Below, one piece after another: positions 23,288 to 32,016 of a stretch of DNA of 64,000 nucleotides. This DNA is from Amycolatopsis australiensis (GTDB lineage Bacteria > Actinomycetota > Actinomycetes > Mycobacteriales > Pseudonocardiaceae): positions 1,426,001-1,490,000 of the forward strand of contig NZ_FPJG01000006.1 in assembly GCF_900119165.1 (NCBI RefSeq), given 5' to 3'. The notes beneath the pieces are model-generated. The model had not been told where the DNA came from. It worked only from the letters and a program-made list of their open reading frames with translations, and did not search any database. The translations under genes were made by a program, and so were the position numbers. Numbering within the stretch: the stretch's first letter is position 1; the number at the start of each line of letters is the position of its first letter.

Positions 23288-26023
23288 ATGAGGCACGGCA
23301 GGTCGGCCGCGGACCGGGCGGGCGGCGGGGGCTTCCTCGCGCGGCTCGGGATTCGCGGCAAGCTGAACCTGCTGCTCCTGCCTCCGCTGGTCGCGGTGGT
23401 GCTGGTGTCGGTGCCGTTCGTGCTGACCGAGGCGAGCAGCGCCGCGGCCGCGACCCAGTCGGCGACGGTGGCGCGGCACACCCAGCAGCTCGGCGGCCTG
23501 GTCTGGCAGCTGCAGCGGGAGCGGCTGCTCACCGGCGCCTACGTCGCCACGCCGTCGATGTCCGCCGGCCAGATGCTCCAGCAGCAGCAGGCGGTCGACG
23601 CGGCGGTCGCGGACGTGCGCTCGTCGCTGGGCGCCGACGCACCGGACGAGCTGTCCGCGGCGCTGACCCGGATCGGCTCGCTCAACGAGCTGCGGCAGAA
23701 CGCGCAACGCCGCGGCGTCGCGCTCGACAGCGTCGCCCGCACCTACCACGCGGTGATCGGCGCGGTGATCGACTCGCTGCGGCTGGTCCCGCAGCTGACC
23801 AGTGACGCCGAGGGCACGCGGGAGCTGACCGCGCTGGAGGCGCTGCTGCGCGCGAACGAGGAGAACTCGCTGCGCGGCATGGCACTGATCGTGACCGCCG
23901 TGTCACCGGAGGCCGGCCGGTCCATTTTGGATGACGCGACCCAGCAGGCGCCGATCTTCACCGACCGGTTCGTCCAGCAGGCCGACGACGAGTTCGACAG
24001 CGAGCAGGCCGCCCTCGTCGTCAACGTCGAGCAGAGCGAAGCGGGCCGCCGCATCGACGACCTCGCCGCTCAGGTCGGCAACCCGCGCGACGCGGCCGCG
24101 ACCAGCAGGTACGTCGCCGATGTGCTCGCCGCGTCGGAAAGCCAGGCGGGCCAACGGAAACTGGTGCAGGAGCGGGTCACCGGCGAGATCGCCGACTCGG
24201 CGACCGGCCGCGCCGACGCCGCGACCCGGCTGGCGTGGACGGTCGGCATCGGCGCCGGGGCGCTGTTCCTGCTCGTCGCGTTCCTCGCCATCGCGGTCTC
24301 CCGCTCGATCGCCGAGCCGCTGCGGCGGCTGACCTCGGCGGCGACGTCGGTCGCCGACCTCGCCGGCACCGAGCTCGTCCGCGTGACCGACACCGAAGAG
24401 GCCGAGGAGCAGATCCCGCGGCTGGCCACCATCGACGTCGTCTCGAGCGATGAGCTCGGCAAGCTCGCCGCGGCGTTCAACCGGGTCCAGACCACCGCGG
24501 CCGAGCTGGTCGAACGGCAGGCGCTCACCCGGCGCAACACGAGCCTGATGTTCGCGAACGTCGCGAAGCGCACGCAGAACCTCGTCGGCCGCCAGCTCGC
24601 GCTGATCGACGAGGTCGAGCGCAACGAGCAGGACACCCGGCTGCTGGCCAGCCTCTACCGCCTCGACCACCTCTCCACCCGCCTGCGCCGCAACGCCGAC
24701 AACCTGCTCGTGGTGTCCGGCACCCGCGACGAAACCCGCATCGCCGGCCCGATCGAGCTGTCCACGGCGCTGCGCTCGGCGCTCGCCGAGATCGAGGACT
24801 ACCAGCGGGTGAAGCTCGGTGTCGTCGCGGAGATCCTGCTGTCCTCGGCCCTCGGCGCCGACCTGGTGCTCGTGTTCGCCGAGCTGCTGGAGAACGCGAC
24901 GTCGTTCTCGCCGCCGGGGTCGATGGTCGAGGTCGACACGATGCTCCTGGCCGACGGCTCCTGCCTGGTGAACATCGTCGACCACGGCATCGGCATGACC
25001 GCGGAGAAGCTGGCCGAGGAGAACCGGCGGCTCGTCGAGCGCGAACGCCTCGAACTGGCGCCGACCAGCGTGCTCGGCCTGTTCGTGGTCGGCCGCCTGG
25101 CCCGGCGCCACGACCTGGGCGTCGAGCTGCTCGCGACGCCGACGACCGGCGGCGTCACCGCGCGGCTGACCATCCCGCCGTCGCTGTTCAGCCACCGCGC
25201 CGGGGCGCGCCCGCGGCCCGAACCGGCGCCGGTGATCCCGGCGCAGGCCGCGGCGCCGGTCCAGGCGCGGCCCGCGGAGGCCGCCGCCGTGTCCGCGGCG
25301 GAGGAGTTCCGGCCGGTCGAGCCGCTGCCCGCGCCGGCGATCCCGGCCCTGCTCACCACCACGCACGCGAACGGCTTCCGCTGGTTCAACCAGCTGGAAC
25401 CGGTGTGGCCGGCCGCCGAGCCCGCCGAGGCGCCGGAAGCCGAGCCGGACGCCGAGACCCGCGGTGGCCTCCGGCGTCGCGTCCGCGGTGCCCAGCTGCC
25501 CACCACCGGCACGTCGGCGCCGGTCGTGGACGGCGCGCCGCGGCACGACCCGGACGCGACGAAGGCCGCCATGGACGGATTCCAGAGCGCCTTCGCCAAG
25601 GCCGCCGAGGTCAGCGCCATGACGACCGACCCGCCGTCCGCGCCGCCCACCGTCGTCACGCACCCGGTGGCCGGCGACGGCTCGGCGCTGCCGGTCCGCG
25701 TGCCGGGGGAGTCGGCCCTGCCCGCCGCCCGGACGTCGCTGCCGGTGCGCGCCCCGGTCGCCGCGGCCCCGCAGTCGCGCGACGGCCTGGTCCGCCGTGT
25801 CCCCGGTGCCCAGCTCGCCCCCGGCCTGCGCCAGCAGCCGGCGGGCAGGCCGATCGCCCGCGCCGTCGTGAACCGCACCCGGCGGGACCCGGCGGCCGAG
25901 CGAGCGGCGTTCGACGCGTTCGCCGCCGGCCTCGCCAAGGCGGACGTGGTGACGGCAGACAGCCCGCCGCAAGGCGTGGTCGCCGGTCGTGTGACGGAAC
26001 GAGGAGAAGAGAGCAGGAAATGA
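23288..26023 (+). CDS. cvnA: CvnA: NIT-domain sensor histidine-kinase-like protein of a conservon
   Basis: 911 aa. TM helix 1 is at about 27-48. An extracytoplasmic helical domain resembles the nitrate/nitrite-sensing NIT domain (LGGLVWQLQRERLLTGAYV at its start). TM helix 2 is at about 317-337, followed by HAMP. The cytoplasmic part has the Cvn-type dimer segment (TSLMFANVAKRTQNLVGRQLALIDEVERNE, LYRLDHLSTRLRRNADNLLV) and an HATPase with ELLENATSFSPPG and VDHGIGM. A long Pro/Ala-rich tail (about 650-911) carries repeated RRVPGAQL/LRRRVRGAQLP motifs. In Streptomyces these proteins pair with CvnBCD in a G-protein-like complex at the membrane. RBS GAGGAAGG is upstream. Confidence 0.93.
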   Translation: MRHGRSAADRAGGGGFLARLGIRGKLNLLLLPPLVAVVLVSVPFVLTEASSAAAATQSATVARHTQQLGGLVWQLQRERLLTGAYVATPSMSAGQMLQQQQAVDAAVADVRSSLGADAPDELSAALTRIGSLNELRQNAQRRGVALDSVARTYHAVIGAVIDSLRLVPQLTSDAEGTRELTALEALLRANEENSLRGMALIVTAVSPEAGRSILDDATQQAPIFTDRFVQQADDEFDSEQAALVVNVEQSEAGRRIDDLAAQVGNPRDAAATSRYVADVLAASESQAGQRKLVQERVTGEIADSATGRADAATRLAWTVGIGAGALFLLVAFLAIAVSRSIAEPLRRLTSAATSVADLAGTELVRVTDTEEAEEQIPRLATIDVVSSDELGKLAAAFNRVQTTAAELVERQALTRRNTSLMFANVAKRTQNLVGRQLALIDEVERNEQDTRLLASLYRLDHLSTRLRRNADNLLVVSGTRDETRIAGPIELSTALRSALAEIEDYQRVKLGVVAEILLSSALGADLVLVFAELLENATSFSPPGSMVEVDTMLLADGSCLVNIVDHGIGMTAEKLAEENRRLVERERLELAPTSVLGLFVVGRLARRHDLGVELLATPTTGGVTARLTIPPSLFSHRAGARPRPEPAPVIPAQAAAPVQARPAEAAAVSAAEEFRPVEPLPAPAIPALLTTTHANGFRWFNQLEPVWPAAEPAEAPEAEPDAETRGGLRRRVRGAQLPTTGTSAPVVDGAPRHDPDATKAAMDGFQSAFAKAAEVSAMTTDPPSAPPTVVTHPVAGDGSALPVRVPGESALPAARTSLPVRAPVAAAPQSRDGLVRRVPGAQLAPGLRQQPAGRPIARAVVNRTRRDPAAERAAFDAFAAGLAKADVVTADSPPQGVVAGRVTERGEESRK

Positions 26024-26454
26024 GCATCCCCGCAGCAGGCGTCAGCGTCGAAGCCCAGAACTTCAACTGGCTGGTGAGCCGCTTCGCGCAGCACACCGCG
26101 GGCGCGATCGCCGCCATCGCGGTCTCGGCCGACGGACTCCTGATCGCGATGTCGTCGGAGCTCGAGCGCTCGAACGCCGACCGGCTGGCGGCGATCTCCT
26201 CCGCCATGCTCGGGCTCGCCCACGGCGTCTCCGAAAGCCACCCGCTCGGCGCGCCCGACAAGGTGATCATCGAGCTGGAGCACGGCTACCTGCTCGTCTG
26301 CACCATCAGCATCGGCTGCTCGCTCGGCGTCCTGGCGAACAAGCAGGCCAGCCTCGGCACGATCGCCTACGAGATGGCGATGTTCGCCAACCGCGCCACC
26401 GAAGTCCTCACGCCGGGCCTGATCGAGGAGCTCAAGAACACCGTGGGGTCGTGA
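26020..26454 (+). CDS. cvnB: CvnB: roadblock/LC7-domain protein
   Basis: 144 aa. A single roadblock/LC7 fold: FNWLVSRFAQHTAGAIAAIAVSADGLLIAMS at the N-terminus and VIIELEHGYLLVCTISIGCSLGVLAN in the middle. In MglB and conservon systems this fold acts on the GTPase partner (CvnD). ATG overlaps the cvnA stop (ATGA) with GAGGAG upstream. Second gene of cvnABCD. Confidence 0.95.
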   Translation: MSIPAAGVSVEAQNFNWLVSRFAQHTAGAIAAIAVSADGLLIAMSSELERSNADRLAAISSAMLGLAHGVSESHPLGAPDKVIIELEHGYLLVCTISIGCSLGVLANKQASLGTIAYEMAMFANRATEVLTPGLIEELKNTVGS

Positions 26455-26801
26455 TGACCGAAGAACCTTCGCTGCTGCGGCCGTACCTGATGACCTCGGG
26501 ACGCGCCCAGCCGGTCGACCAGACCCTGGAGATCGAGGCGCAGGTGATGACGTCCCGGCTGGGTGCGGCGGCGCACCCGAAGCTCACGTTCGAACGGCAG
26601 GAAATCGTTTCCCTCTGCCGGAACACCATGTCGGTCGCCGAGGTGGCCGCCATGCTCGGCCTGCACATCGGCGTCGCCCGGGTGCTGGTGGCCGACCTCG
26701 CCGAGCAGGGCTACGTCGTCGTCCGGCGGCCGGCGAACCACAACTCGCACGACCTCGGCATGATCGAAAGGGTCATTCGTGGACTCGAAGCCATTCACTG
26801 A
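26454..26801 (+). CDS. cvnC: CvnC: DUF742 protein
   Basis: 115 aa. DUF742 with a winged-helix-like core (LTFERQEIVSLCRNTMSVAEVAAMLGLHIGVARVLVADLAEQGYVVV). N-terminal LLRPYLMTSGR is typical for the family. The start is ATG at 26454 with GGGG upstream; a GTG one codon earlier is possible. It overlaps both neighbours, the downstream cvnD by 23 bp. Confidence 0.95.
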   Translation: MTEEPSLLRPYLMTSGRAQPVDQTLEIEAQVMTSRLGAAAHPKLTFERQEIVSLCRNTMSVAEVAAMLGLHIGVARVLVADLAEQGYVVVRRPANHNSHDLGMIERVIRGLEAIH

Positions 26802-27378
26802 ACCGGGTGCCCGCCCGCCGGCCCCGGTCAAGATCGTCATCGCCGGCGGCTTCGGCGTCGGCAAGACGACGGCCGTGGCGTCCATCTCGGAGATCAAGCC
26901 GCTGACGACCGAGGCGGCCATCACATCGGTGGCGGCGTCGGTGGACCGCACGGGCCACGTCCCGGCCAAGACCACGACGACGGTCGCGCTGGACTTCGGC
27001 TGCATCACGATCGACGAAGAGGTCAAGCTGTACCTGTTCGGCACGCCGGGCCAGGACCGCTTCGGGTTCATGTGGCAGGACCTGGTCCACGGCGCGCTGG
27101 GCGCTCTGGTGATCGTGGACACCCGCCGCATGGACGACTGCTACCCGGCGGTCGACTACTTCGAGAACGCCGGCCTGCCGTTCGTCGTGGCGGTGAACAT
27201 GTTCGACGGGACACTCGGCCACAACCTGGAGGACGTCCGCTGGGCACTGGCGGTGGGCGACGAGGTCCCGTTGATCACGTTCGACGCCCGGCAGAAGCTC
27301 TCGGTGCGGGACGCGCTGCTGGCGGTGCTGCACAACACGTTCAAGAAGGCCCGGGCCCAGGCGGGCGCGGGGGCTTGA
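26779..27378 (+). CDS. cvnD: CvnD: small Ras-like GTPase of the conservon
   Basis: 199 aa. G1 P-loop GGFGVGKTT (23-31), switch region with TTTTVALDFG, G3 LFGTPGQDRF, and VNMFD in place of NKxD as the G4 element, as is usual in this family. The start is GTG inside cvnC. It should bind GTP and be controlled by CvnB, with CvnA sensing at the membrane. The SRP RNA gene begins 24 bases after its stop. Confidence 0.95.
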   Translation: MDSKPFTEPGARPPAPVKIVIAGGFGVGKTTAVASISEIKPLTTEAAITSVAASVDRTGHVPAKTTTTVALDFGCITIDEEVKLYLFGTPGQDRFGFMWQDLVHGALGALVIVDTRRMDDCYPAVDYFENAGLPFVVAVNMFDGTLGHNLEDVRWALAVGDEVPLITFDARQKLSVRDALLAVLHNTFKKARAQAGAGA

Positions 27379-27389
27379 TCGGGGCCCGC

Positions 27390-27395
27390 TACACT
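27390..27395 (+). promoter_or_regulatory. -10 element of the SRP RNA promoter
   Basis: TACACT lies 7 bases before the first base of the SRP RNA stem, at the right distance for a -10 box. A -35 box is not clear. Confidence 0.45.
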
Positions 27396-27402
27396 TGGCG
27401 GC

Positions 27403-27492
27403 GGACCCCGCGCGGCGTCCACCCTGTGAACCTCCCCAGGGCCGGAAGGCAGCAAGGATAAGCAGGCTCTGGCGGGTGCGCGGGGTCCCCTT
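27403..27492 (+). ncRNA. ffs: Signal recognition particle RNA, small bacterial (4.5S) type
   Basis: The universally conserved SRP core GTGAACC...CCGGAAGGCAGCAAGG...TAAGC is present around 27426-27462. The ends GGACCCCGCGC and GCGCGGGGTCC pair to close the long hairpin. It lies next to dnaX, as in many actinobacteria. Exact 3' end is uncertain by a few bases. Confidence 0.95.
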
Positions 27493-27553
27493 CGTTTCGG
27501 CTCCGGCTCTCGGGGCTTCGCCCCTTCGCCGGGCCTCCACTCCGTCGTATCTC

Positions 27554-27572
27554 CCGGGGGCCGAGCCCCCGG
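27554..27572. repeat. REP-like GC hairpin, possible bidirectional terminator
   Basis: CCGGGGGC and GCCCCCGG flank a CGA loop in a perfect 8-bp stem. It lies between the SRP RNA and the convergent spermidine-synthase-like gene. Related in composition to the hairpins at 7451-7510. Confidence 0.55.
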
Positions 27573-27623
27573 ACCCCCACGGTGCCTCCCTCGCGGCTTC
27601 GCGGGTCTGCCGTGGCGTCTCAC

Positions 27624-28484
27624 TCACGAGTGCGGGAACAGGCCCAGTACGTCTTCCGGTGGCTGGGGTGCCGGTGGCCGGTTCTCGTCCGTGATCGGGA
27701 CCGCGCGTCCCGCCAGTTTTCGCAGCTCGTCGCCGTGGACGCACCTCGCCGGGAACGCTGCCGAGGCCGTCCGGCGCGCGATCTCCTCTGCCGGCAGCGG
27801 TGCCGCCGATGCCGCGAACACCAGGTTGCCGAAGCGGCGGCCCTTCAGCACCGCCGGGTCCGCCAGCAGCAGGACCTCCGGGAACACCGCCCGCAGCGTC
27901 GCCAGGAAACGCCGGGCGAACGGCAGCCCCCTGCCGTCCGTGATGTTCGCCAGGTACGTGCCCGTCGTGCGGAGGATCCCGGCGATCGCGCGCGTGGCCT
28001 CGAGCGTTGCCAGGCCGCCGGCCAGGCTCGCGCGCTCGAACGCGTCGACCACCACCAGGTCCGCCGAGTCCTCGCGGCGCGTCGCCAGCCCCGCGCGGCC
28101 GTCCGTCACCCGGACGCGCAGTCCCGGCACCCGCAGCCCCAGCTGGGCGCGGACCAGCTCGACCAGCTCGCCGTCGGCGTCGAACACCAGCTGCCGCGAC
28201 CCCGGCCGCGTCGCCGCGACGTACCGCGGCAGCGTGCAGGCCGCTCCGCCGATGTGCAGCGCGTCCAGCGGACCCGGCGGCAGCCGGTCCACGACGTCGC
28301 CGAACCGCCGGACGTAGTCGAACTCCAGGTTGGCCGGATCGTCGAGGTCGACGTACGACTGCGCGACGCCGTCCACCGACACCAGCCAGGCGTTGCCGCG
28401 GTCGGCGTCCCGCAGCAGCTCGGCCGTCCCGAACCTGACCGGGTACCGCCCGGGCACCGGACCGGCCTTTCGCGCACGCGCCAC
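27624..28484 (-). CDS. Spermidine-synthase-like (spermine/spermidine synthase fold) protein
   Basis: 286 aa with a Rossmann methyltransferase-type fold: ALHIGGAACTLPRYVAATRPG (motif I), QLVFDADGELVELV (acidic end of beta 2), and DSADLVVVDAF. It starts with a short beta domain (LVSVDGVAQSYVDLDDPANLEFDYVRRF) like SpeE. Many actinobacterial SpeE-like proteins are not proven polyamine synthases; the usual GGGDG motif is here GGAACT, so aminopropyl transfer is uncertain. It is divergent from dnaX with about 100 bp between starts. Confidence 0.85.
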   Translation of the reverse strand: MARARKAGPVPGRYPVRFGTAELLRDADRGNAWLVSVDGVAQSYVDLDDPANLEFDYVRRFGDVVDRLPPGPLDALHIGGAACTLPRYVAATRPGSRQLVFDADGELVELVRAQLGLRVPGLRVRVTDGRAGLATRREDSADLVVVDAFERASLAGGLATLEATRAIAGILRTTGTYLANITDGRGLPFARRFLATLRAVFPEVLLLADPAVLKGRRFGNLVFAASAAPLPAEEIARRTASAAFPARCVHGDELRKLAGRAVPITDENRPPAPQPPEDVLGLFPHS

Positions 28485-28582
28485 GACCGCCGAGCCTAGC
28501 CGCCGGACCCCGCCGGTACTCCGCCGATGCCCCCACCGCCGCCCTCAACCGAGGCGCTTCGCGCCACTGTTAGGTTGGTGAC

Positions 28583-30955
28583 GTGGCTCTCGCGCTGTAC
28601 CGCAAGTACCGTCCGGCGACCTTCGCCGAGGTAGTCGGTCAGGAGCATGTGACCGAACCTCTCCGCACGGCGTTGTCCGCCGGGCGGATCAACCATGCCT
28701 ACCTGTTCTCCGGCCCACGCGGCTGCGGCAAGACCTCCAGCGCGCGCATCATGGCGCGTTCGCTGAACTGCGCGAAGGGCCCCACACCGGACCCGTGCGG
28801 CGAGTGCAACTCGTGCAAGGCGCTCGCGCCCGAAGGGCCGGGCAGCGTCGACGTGACCGAGCTCGACGCGGCCAGCCACGGCGGCGTCGACGACGCCCGC
28901 GAGCTGCGGGACAAGGCGTTCTACGCGCCGGCCGAGTCGCGCTACCGCGTGTTCATCATCGACGAGGCGCACATGGTCACCACGCAGGGCTTCAACGCTC
29001 TGCTGAAGATCGTCGAAGAGCCGCCCGAGCACGTCATCTTCATCTTCGCGACGACCGAGCCGGACAAGGTCCTGACCACGATCCGCTCGCGCACGCACCA
29101 CTACCCGTTCCGGCTGATCCCACCGAGCTCGATGCGCGAGCTGCTGGAGCGCAACGTCGCGGCGGAGGGCGTGCAGGTCGAGCCGGCGGTGTACCCGCTG
29201 GTCATCCGCGCGGGCGGCGGGTCGGCGCGTGACACGCAGTCGGTGCTCGACCAGCTGCTCGCCGGCGCGGGGCCGGAAGGCGTCACGTACTCGCGGGCGG
29301 TGTCGCTGCTGGGCGTCACGGACGTCGCCCTGATCGACGACATGGTGGACGCGCTCTCGACCGAGGACGCGGCGACGGTGTTCGGCACGGTGGAGAAGCT
29401 CGCGGAGGCGGGCCACGACCCGCGCCGCTTCGCGACGGACCTGCTCGACCGGCTGCGCGACCTGGTCCTGCTGCGCGCGGTGCCGGACTCCGCGGGCGGG
29501 CTGGTGTCCGCGCCGGAGGAGGAGCTGTCCCGGATGGTGGCGCAGGCGGAGCGCATCGGGCTGGCCACGCTCTCGCGCTACGCGGACATCGTCCACAATG
29601 GACTCCTGGAGATGCGCGGCGCGACATCCCCCCGGCTGGTGCTTGAGCTGCTGTGCGCGCGGATGCTGCTGCCATCGGTGACGGAGGCGGAGAAGGCGCT
29701 GCTGGCCCGGATAGAGCGCTTGGAGCGCCGGGCAACGCTGGCGGCCGGCGGAGGAGCCCCGGCGGAGGGCGGCGTGGAGCCGCCGGTGCGGGCGGCTCCG
29801 GAGCGGGAGTTCTCACGGCCTTCGCAACGCGCGGCCTCGGCGGGTCCGGCGCCGGTGGTGCCGGCGCCACCCGCTGAGCCGACCCCGGCCCGGCCTGCTG
29901 CGGCGGCTGCGAGCCCGGCCGCTCCGGCGGCCCCATCCGGCGCGGGCGGTCGCGGCACGCCGGGTGGCGGCACCTCCGCCGCGACCGGCGCTCAGTCCGG
30001 CGACGGCGGCTGGAGCACGCCGCGTACGCCGGGTGGCGGCAATCCGGCAGCGGCGGGCGCTTCGGCGGCCGAGTCCGGTGACGGCGGTTGGGGCACTCCG
30101 CGCACGCCGGGTGGCGGCGCACCCGCCGCGAGTACCGGCGCTCCGGCGGCCGAGTCCGGCGATGGCGGTTGGGGCACCCCGCGTACGCCGGGTGGCGGCA
30201 ATCCGGCAGCGGCGGGCGCTTCGGCGGCCGTGGCCGGTGACGGCGGTTGGGGCACCCCGCGCACGCCCGGCGGCGGCGCACCCGCCGGGAGTACCGGCGC
30301 TCCGGCGGCCGAGTCCGGCGATGGTGGCGCGGGCATGCCACGCACACCCGCGGCCGCGCCCGAAACCCCCGCGGCGTCGGGTGGGATGGATGCCGCCGCG
30401 ATCCGGAACGTCTGGCCGCAGCTGATGACCGCCCTGCGGAAGTTCACCGGCGGGCGCAGCCTCGAGGCGATGCTTACCCAGGCGACCGTCGCGAGCGTCG
30501 ACGGCAACGCCGTCACCCTCACCCACAAGTCGGAACCGCTGGCCCGCCGCCTGTCCGACCAGGACAACGCCCGCAAGATCGCCGGCGCGCTGTCCGACGT
30601 CCTGGGTGGTGACTGGCAGGTCCGCTGCGTCCACGGCAACGCCCCCGTCGCGCCCGCCGCGCGTCCGCAGCAGGCCGCGGCGCCGGCGCCGGAACGGTCG
30701 TTCACCCGCCAGTCGGCCGCCCCCGCCGCCGAGCCGCCCCGGCCGGCGCCCACCCCGCCGGCGCGACCCAAGGTGACCACGACCGAGCCGGACATCCCGC
30801 TGCCCCCGGAACCGGCCGACGAGGACGACGACGACCTCTACAACGAGGACGCCAGCCCGGCCCCACCGCCGCCCCCACCCCCGCCGGACCAGGACCCGGA
30901 CGAGGTGGCCCGCAAGCTCCTCTCGGAGCACCTGGGCGCCCGCCCCCTCGACTGA
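28583..30955 (+). CDS. dnaX: DNA polymerase III subunit gamma/tau
   Basis: 790 aa from GTG. AAA+ clamp-loader ATPase with Walker A GPRGCGKT (44-51), zinc ligands Cys63, Cys72, Cys75 and Cys78, Walker B IIDEAHMV and SRC-like motif. It loads the sliding clamp and ties the polymerase core to the helicase. The linker (residues about 390-600) is Pro/Ala/Gly rich and includes a coding minisatellite of alternating 26- and 27-residue repeats (GDGGWGTPRTPGGG core). The C-terminal domain binds the replicase core. In this order (dnaX...ybaB-recR) the locus is typical, but about 2.3 kb of other genes and repeats separate dnaX from ybaB. Confidence 0.97.
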   Translation: MALALYRKYRPATFAEVVGQEHVTEPLRTALSAGRINHAYLFSGPRGCGKTSSARIMARSLNCAKGPTPDPCGECNSCKALAPEGPGSVDVTELDAASHGGVDDARELRDKAFYAPAESRYRVFIIDEAHMVTTQGFNALLKIVEEPPEHVIFIFATTEPDKVLTTIRSRTHHYPFRLIPPSSMRELLERNVAAEGVQVEPAVYPLVIRAGGGSARDTQSVLDQLLAGAGPEGVTYSRAVSLLGVTDVALIDDMVDALSTEDAATVFGTVEKLAEAGHDPRRFATDLLDRLRDLVLLRAVPDSAGGLVSAPEEELSRMVAQAERIGLATLSRYADIVHNGLLEMRGATSPRLVLELLCARMLLPSVTEAEKALLARIERLERRATLAAGGGAPAEGGVEPPVRAAPEREFSRPSQRAASAGPAPVVPAPPAEPTPARPAAAAASPAAPAAPSGAGGRGTPGGGTSAATGAQSGDGGWSTPRTPGGGNPAAAGASAAESGDGGWGTPRTPGGGAPAASTGAPAAESGDGGWGTPRTPGGGNPAAAGASAAVAGDGGWGTPRTPGGGAPAGSTGAPAAESGDGGAGMPRTPAAAPETPAASGGMDAAAIRNVWPQLMTALRKFTGGRSLEAMLTQATVASVDGNAVTLTHKSEPLARRLSDQDNARKIAGALSDVLGGDWQVRCVHGNAPVAPAARPQQAAAPAPERSFTRQSAAPAAEPPRPAPTPPARPKVTTTEPDIPLPPEPADEDDDDLYNEDASPAPPPPPPPPDQDPDEVARKLLSEHLGARPLD
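29999..30360 (+). repeat. In-frame minisatellite within dnaX
   Basis: Copies of GDGGWGTPRTPGGG start at 29999, 30077, 30158, 30236 and 30317, spaced 78, 81, 78 and 81 bp. Two alternating unit types (NPAAAGASAA and APAASTGAPAA tails) make a 159-bp higher-order repeat. The frame is kept throughout. Confidence 0.85.
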
Positions 30956-31535
30956 ACCCGGACGACCGGCCCCGCGCACCCGAACGGTTGGCTCGCGAAC
31001 CCAGAGGGGCGGCTCACGGCCGAAACCAGGCGCGCGAGCAGACGCACGGGGCACACGGGCCGACCCGCCAGCGACCCGAGCCAACCGGCCGGGCGCGAGG
31101 GCCGACTCGCCGGGCGCGCGGGCCGATCCGCCGGGGTGCGGGCTGACCCGCCGGGCGCGGGCCGATCCGCCGGGCGCGGGCCGATCCGCCGGGCGCGGGC
31201 TGACCCGCCGCGGCGCGCGGGCTGACCCGTTGGGCGCGCGGGCTGACCCGCCGGGGTGCGCGGGCCGATCCGCCGGGGTGCGGGCTCACCCGTCAGCGAT
31301 CCGAGCCGCCCGGCCGGTGCGCGGGCCGATCCGCCAGCGCCCCGGGCTGATCCGCCGGGCGCGCGGGCCGACCCGCCCGCCAGCGACCCGAGCCAACCGG
31401 CCGGGCACGCGAGCCGACCGCCAGCCACGCGAGCCAACCGGCCGGGCGCGCGGGCCGACCCGCCCGCCAGCGACCCGAGCCAACCGGCCGGGCACGCGAG
31501 CCGACCGCCAGCCACGCGAGCCAACCCGCCGGCCG
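30956..31535. repeat. Noncoding GC-rich minisatellite downstream of dnaX
   Basis: About 500 bp of imperfect repeats of about 19-21 bp with the core CCGATCCGCCGGGCGCGGG, for instance three nearly identical copies at 31140-31210. A larger unit of 87 bp, starting CAGCGACCCGAGCCAACCGG, is repeated in tandem at 31381 and 31468. Reading frames across it exist only because the repeat length is a multiple of three; none has a convincing start or protein character. Confidence 0.8.
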
Positions 31536-31967
31536 TCAGGAAGCCCAGGGCCCGATGCCCGTCACCCGGTCAGCCGTGACCCGCACGATCACCGCCGTCG
31601 GAGAGCCCTGGTTGCCCAGCAGGTACTTCTCCACCCCCAGATACCGCTGGGCCTGCCGGTCCATCAGCGCCGTCCACTCGTCGGCGATGTCCGGCCCGAT
31701 CACCCGCGCCGTGCCCCTGACCAGCAAATACTGCGGCAACCCGCGCTCGTCGACCTCGTCGTGGTCCTCGATCAGCACAGTGACCCGCGGGTCCCTCCGG
31801 ATGTTGCGTACCTTGGGGCGCCGGCCCTCCATGCCCATCACGATCTCGTCGCCTTCGCGGCTGGCCCAGACCATCGACGTCTGGGGCGAGCCGTCCGGGT
31901 TGATCGTCGTCAGCACCGCGTTGAACGGCCGCTCGAACAGGCGGTGGCAGCTTTCGGGAAGTTCCAT
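31536..31967 (-). CDS. PPOX-class (pyridoxamine oxidase-like) F420/flavin protein
   Basis: 143 aa split beta-barrel. It shows FNAVLTTINPDGSPQTSMVWASREGD near the N-terminus and IRRDPRVTVLIED in the middle, as in PPOX-class F420-dependent enzymes of actinobacteria. The start is ATG at 31967; longer frames run into the divergent HxlR gene. The short divergent promoter region (49 bp) with two GGTACC sites suggests joint control by the HxlR regulator. Confidence 0.88.
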   Translation of the reverse strand: MELPESCHRLFERPFNAVLTTINPDGSPQTSMVWASREGDEIVMGMEGRRPKVRNIRRDPRVTVLIEDHDEVDERGLPQYLLVRGTARVIGPDIADEWTALMDRQAQRYLGVEKYLLGNQGSPTAVIVRVTADRVTGIGPWAS

Positions 31968-31991
31968 GCGCCCGAGACTACGAATCCGATG

Positions 31992-32007
31992 GGTACCGCT
32001 CGGTACC
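31992..32007. promoter_or_regulatory. Double GGTACC site, possible HxlR operator
   Basis: GGTACC at 31992-31997 and 32002-32007 around GCTC, in the 49-bp divergent gap between the PPOX and HxlR genes. HxlR-type regulators usually bind such short dyads and control the divergent reductase. Confidence 0.5.
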
Positions 32008-32016
32008 TTTGTTCCC

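Noticed and set aside
30838..31524. 228-aa minus-strand frame across the minisatellite
   Set aside because: Its amino acid repeats (Gly-Ser-Ala-Arg, Gly-Trp-Leu) come only from the repeat period being a multiple of three; there is no ribosome site or upstream promoter, and it runs into dnaX on the other strand.
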